Positions 62,538 to 64,000 of a stretch of 64,000 nucleotides of DNA are shown in pieces. The stretch's first letter is position 1. The number at the start of each line of letters is the position of its first letter. Below the pieces are notes generated by a model. The model did no database searches. It saw only the letters and a list, made by a program, of their open reading frames with translations, and had not been told where the DNA came from. The DNA lies in NCBI RefSeq assembly GCF_009689985.1, contig NZ_QBAW01000006.1, positions 31,002 through 95,001 of the forward strand, written 5' to 3'. The position numbers and the translations under genes are program-made. The stretch comes from Helicobacter pylori (lineage in GTDB: Bacteria; Campylobacterota; Campylobacteria; Campylobacterales; Helicobacteraceae).

Positions 62538-63695
62538 TCACGCAATCCCTTTTGATCTGATCCATAACGCATTGACTAAAACCCCCACCACAACCCCTAT
62601 CGCTAAATTATGCGTGTATAAAACCACCGCCACGACTAAGAGCATGTTCAGCGTGTCATAGAGCTTGATTTTTTTAATGTTCATAACGGACTGGAAATTA
62701 AAAGTGGTGAAAGAAATCATCACCATCACCGCCACAACCGCTACAATGGGGATCTTAACCACATATTCATTAAACACTAATATTAGCACCATTAAAGAAA
62801 AGCCGGCAAAAAAAGTAGAAAGCCTTGTTTTGGCCCCGGATTTTGCGTTAATGATAGACTGCCCCACTAAAGCGCACCCTGTCATTCCCCCCAAGAGCCC
62901 TGAGATGATATTCCCCAAGCCTTGCGCTTTAGTTTCTTTATTTTTATCGCTCACGCCGTCTTTTAAAATGACATCTAAAGTTTTAGCGGTCAATAAGCTT
63001 TCTATCGTGCCCACTAGCGCTAAAGAAAGAGCGTAAGGCAACAATCCTACCACCATTTTAAAATCCAAATTTTTGGGGATAATGATGAAATGAAAGCCTG
63101 AAACCCCTTGCTCAATGCTCCCCAAATTCGGTGCATGCGTATCAAAAATTAAAGCGATCGCACTCACTATAAGGATACAAATCAGATTAGAGGGGATTTT
63201 TTTAGTGATTAAAGGGAAAAGATAAATAATCAATATCCCAATAGCAAGCAAGATAAACACCCCTAAATTTTGGTTTTGAAGGAATTTGAATTGCTCCATT
63301 AAAAGCAAAATGCCTAGCGCGTTCACAAAGCCATACATCACTGATTGGGGGATAAATCTCAAAAGATTCCCTATTTTCAAATAGCCTAAAAGAATTTGCA
63401 ACATTCCTGCCATAAGAGTCGCCACGCCTGCGTATTCAAGCCCGTAGTTTTTAACCACGCCCACCAAAATGAGCGCCACTGATCCAGCCGCTGCGCTAAT
63501 CATCGCCTTTCTAGCCCCAAAAAGAGACAACACAAAAGCCATATAAAAGGTCGTATAAAACGCCACGCCCACATCTAAACCCACCATGATCGCAAAACCG
63601 GCCGTCTCTGGGATCACAGAAAGCCCCACCACAAAACCAGACAACAAATCTTTTTGAATGTTACTCAACCATTCTTTTTGTATCTTTTCCAACAT
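62538..63695 (-). CDS. SulP/SLC26 anion transporter without a STAS domain
   Basis: About 385 residues, largely membrane: ten or more hydrophobic segments from residue 20 on. LLSGFVVGLSVIPETAGFAIMVGL is the family start (SulP 'glvvGl..iP.amayA'), and GLGNIISGLLGGMTGCALVGQSIINAKSGAKTRLSTF is the conserved second-half block. The C-terminus stops after the last helices (NALWIRSKGIA), so the cytoplasmic STAS domain is missing. Anion specificity cannot be read. I start at ATG 63695 because TATAAT at 63723-63728 puts transcription near 63716, after the in-frame starts at 63749 and almost at 63710; AGAAAGAAAGG then serves as ribosome site. Confidence 0.85.
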   Translation of the reverse strand: MLEKIQKEWLSNIQKDLLSGFVVGLSVIPETAGFAIMVGLDVGVAFYTTFYMAFVLSLFGARKAMISAAAGSVALILVGVVKNYGLEYAGVATLMAGMLQILLGYLKIGNLLRFIPQSVMYGFVNALGILLLMEQFKFLQNQNLGVFILLAIGILIIYLFPLITKKIPSNLICILIVSAIALIFDTHAPNLGSIEQGVSGFHFIIIPKNLDFKMVVGLLPYALSLALVGTIESLLTAKTLDVILKDGVSDKNKETKAQGLGNIISGLLGGMTGCALVGQSIINAKSGAKTRLSTFFAGFSLMVLILVFNEYVVKIPIVAVVAVMVMISFTTFNFQSVMNIKKIKLYDTLNMLLVVAVVLYTHNLAIGVVVGVLVNALWIRSKGIA

Positions 63696-63815
63696 GCCTT
63701 TCTTTCTCATTAGAATGGCTTGATTATAAGATTTAAAAACCAATTTCAAACCAATAAAATTTTTCTTAGCGTTAAGCTTTCTTAAATATTTTATGGTAAA
63801 AAATACTTAAAATCG

Positions 63816-63830
63816 TTTTTTTTTTTTTTT
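63816..63830 (+). repeat. 15-T homopolymer upstream of a hop gene
   Basis: An uninterrupted run of 15 T. It ends 34 bases before TATAGT (63865-63870) and 39 before TAAAAT (63870-63875), candidate -10 hexamers for the following hop gene, so it sits at roughly -50 to -60. Length changes here could alter promoter strength, as reported for T tracts at sabA and hopZ. Confidence 0.75.
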
Positions 63831-63864
63831 CAAAATATAAAATTTAAGTTAAGAATAAGCATTT

Positions 63865-63875
63865 TATAGTAAAAT
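63865..63875 (+). promoter_or_regulatory. -10 region of the hop gene at 63951
   Basis: TATAGTAAAAT contains two overlapping -10-like hexamers. The leader to the ATG would be about 70 bases. AAAAGGAG (63939-63946) is a strong ribosome site. Confidence 0.5.
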
Positions 63876-63950
63876 GGCGAACTTTCATAAACATGACTAT
63901 CATGGGAATGTCATGGGGATGTGAAGAAAAATCTATCAAAAGGAGAAAAC

Positions 63951-64000
63951 ATGAAAATCAAAAAATCCCTCTTGCTCTCTCTTTCTCTCATGGCTTCATT
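63951..64000 (+). CDS. Hop-family outer membrane protein, start only (HopM/HopN-like)
   Basis: Sixteen codons remain: MKIKKSLLLSLSLMAS, a Hop signal peptide start. The signal codons include CTCTTGCTCTCTCTTTCTCT, a CT-rich stretch resembling the dinucleotide repeats that switch other hop genes by frameshift. The name HopM/HopN is suggested by the position after sulP in H. pylori and by the MKIKK start, not by any mature sequence. AAAAGGAG lies four bases upstream of the ATG. Confidence 0.7.
   Translation, partial: MKIKKSLLLSLSLMAS

Overview
The window is a stretch of Helicobacter pylori chromosome. The DNA is AT-rich with frequent TTG/GTG starts and tightly overlapping genes. It carries H. 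pylori signature genes: a VacA-like autotransporter (imaA type), napA, hcpE, flgS, the rhpA helicase and the Hop porins hopA, hopF and hopG. Functional names rest on reading motifs and remembered family features; no search was run.

Layout. 1-3042 (minus): N-terminal third of a very large VacA-like autotransporter. 3095-11028 (minus): a compressed run of seven genes (DUF4149 protein, BioV-like esterase, FtsH-like ATPase, mtaB, MscS channel, aroB, RCK-domain protein) read from a promoter that abuts the divergent tgt. 12251-12420: a dispersed repeat with a G-quadruplex motif. 12458-25946 (minus): lipid A/LPS genes (lpxL, waaC, lpxJ), Ppx/GppA, ferredoxin, a TrpC-like protein with an altered active site, a TPR protein, a YkgJ-type protein, three genes resembling the PilM-PilN-PilO inner-membrane set, miaB, an Smr-like nuclease, an aminofutalosine deaminase, a dihydroorotase paralogue lacking metal ligands, and ccdA. 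26000-31584: clpB plus two DNA modification loci, one a methylase/endonuclease pair and one a methylase whose N-terminus looks frameshifted.

31603-39215 (minus): xseA, an S2P protease, two flagellum-associated coiled-coil proteins, purA and the hopF-hopG pair. 39333-42141 (plus): tRNA-Ala and half of an oligopeptide ABC transporter (permease C and a double ATPase). 42224-45357 (minus): DUF2393 protein, SPFH protein, rhpA. 45546-48030 (plus): flgI, flgJ-like, flgS. 48235-54683 (plus): napA, two small Helicobacter proteins, then polyprenyl synthase, hemA, proS, hemC and a cytochrome c. 54778-55845: hcpE. 55846-56617 has no convincing gene but holds internal repeats, a 35-codon ORF and a second copy of the G-rich element. 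56618-59809 (minus): a thiol oxidoreductase, a glycine-zipper lipoprotein, a glutathionylspermidine-synthetase-like ATP-grasp enzyme and a PepSY-associated membrane protein. 59921-64000: kdsB, hopA, tRNA-Asn, a sulP transporter and the start of another hop gene behind a 15-T tract.

Themes. Several genes are paralogues that kept the fold but lost catalytic residues: FtsH-like without HEXXH, TrpC-like without the catalytic Lys, dihydroorotase-like without HxH. The most interesting candidates for undescribed biology are the isolated PilMNO-like set, the ATP-grasp/lipoprotein pair in an organism not thought to make glutathione, and a 3'-UTR repeat family that combines a hairpin with four G tracts.
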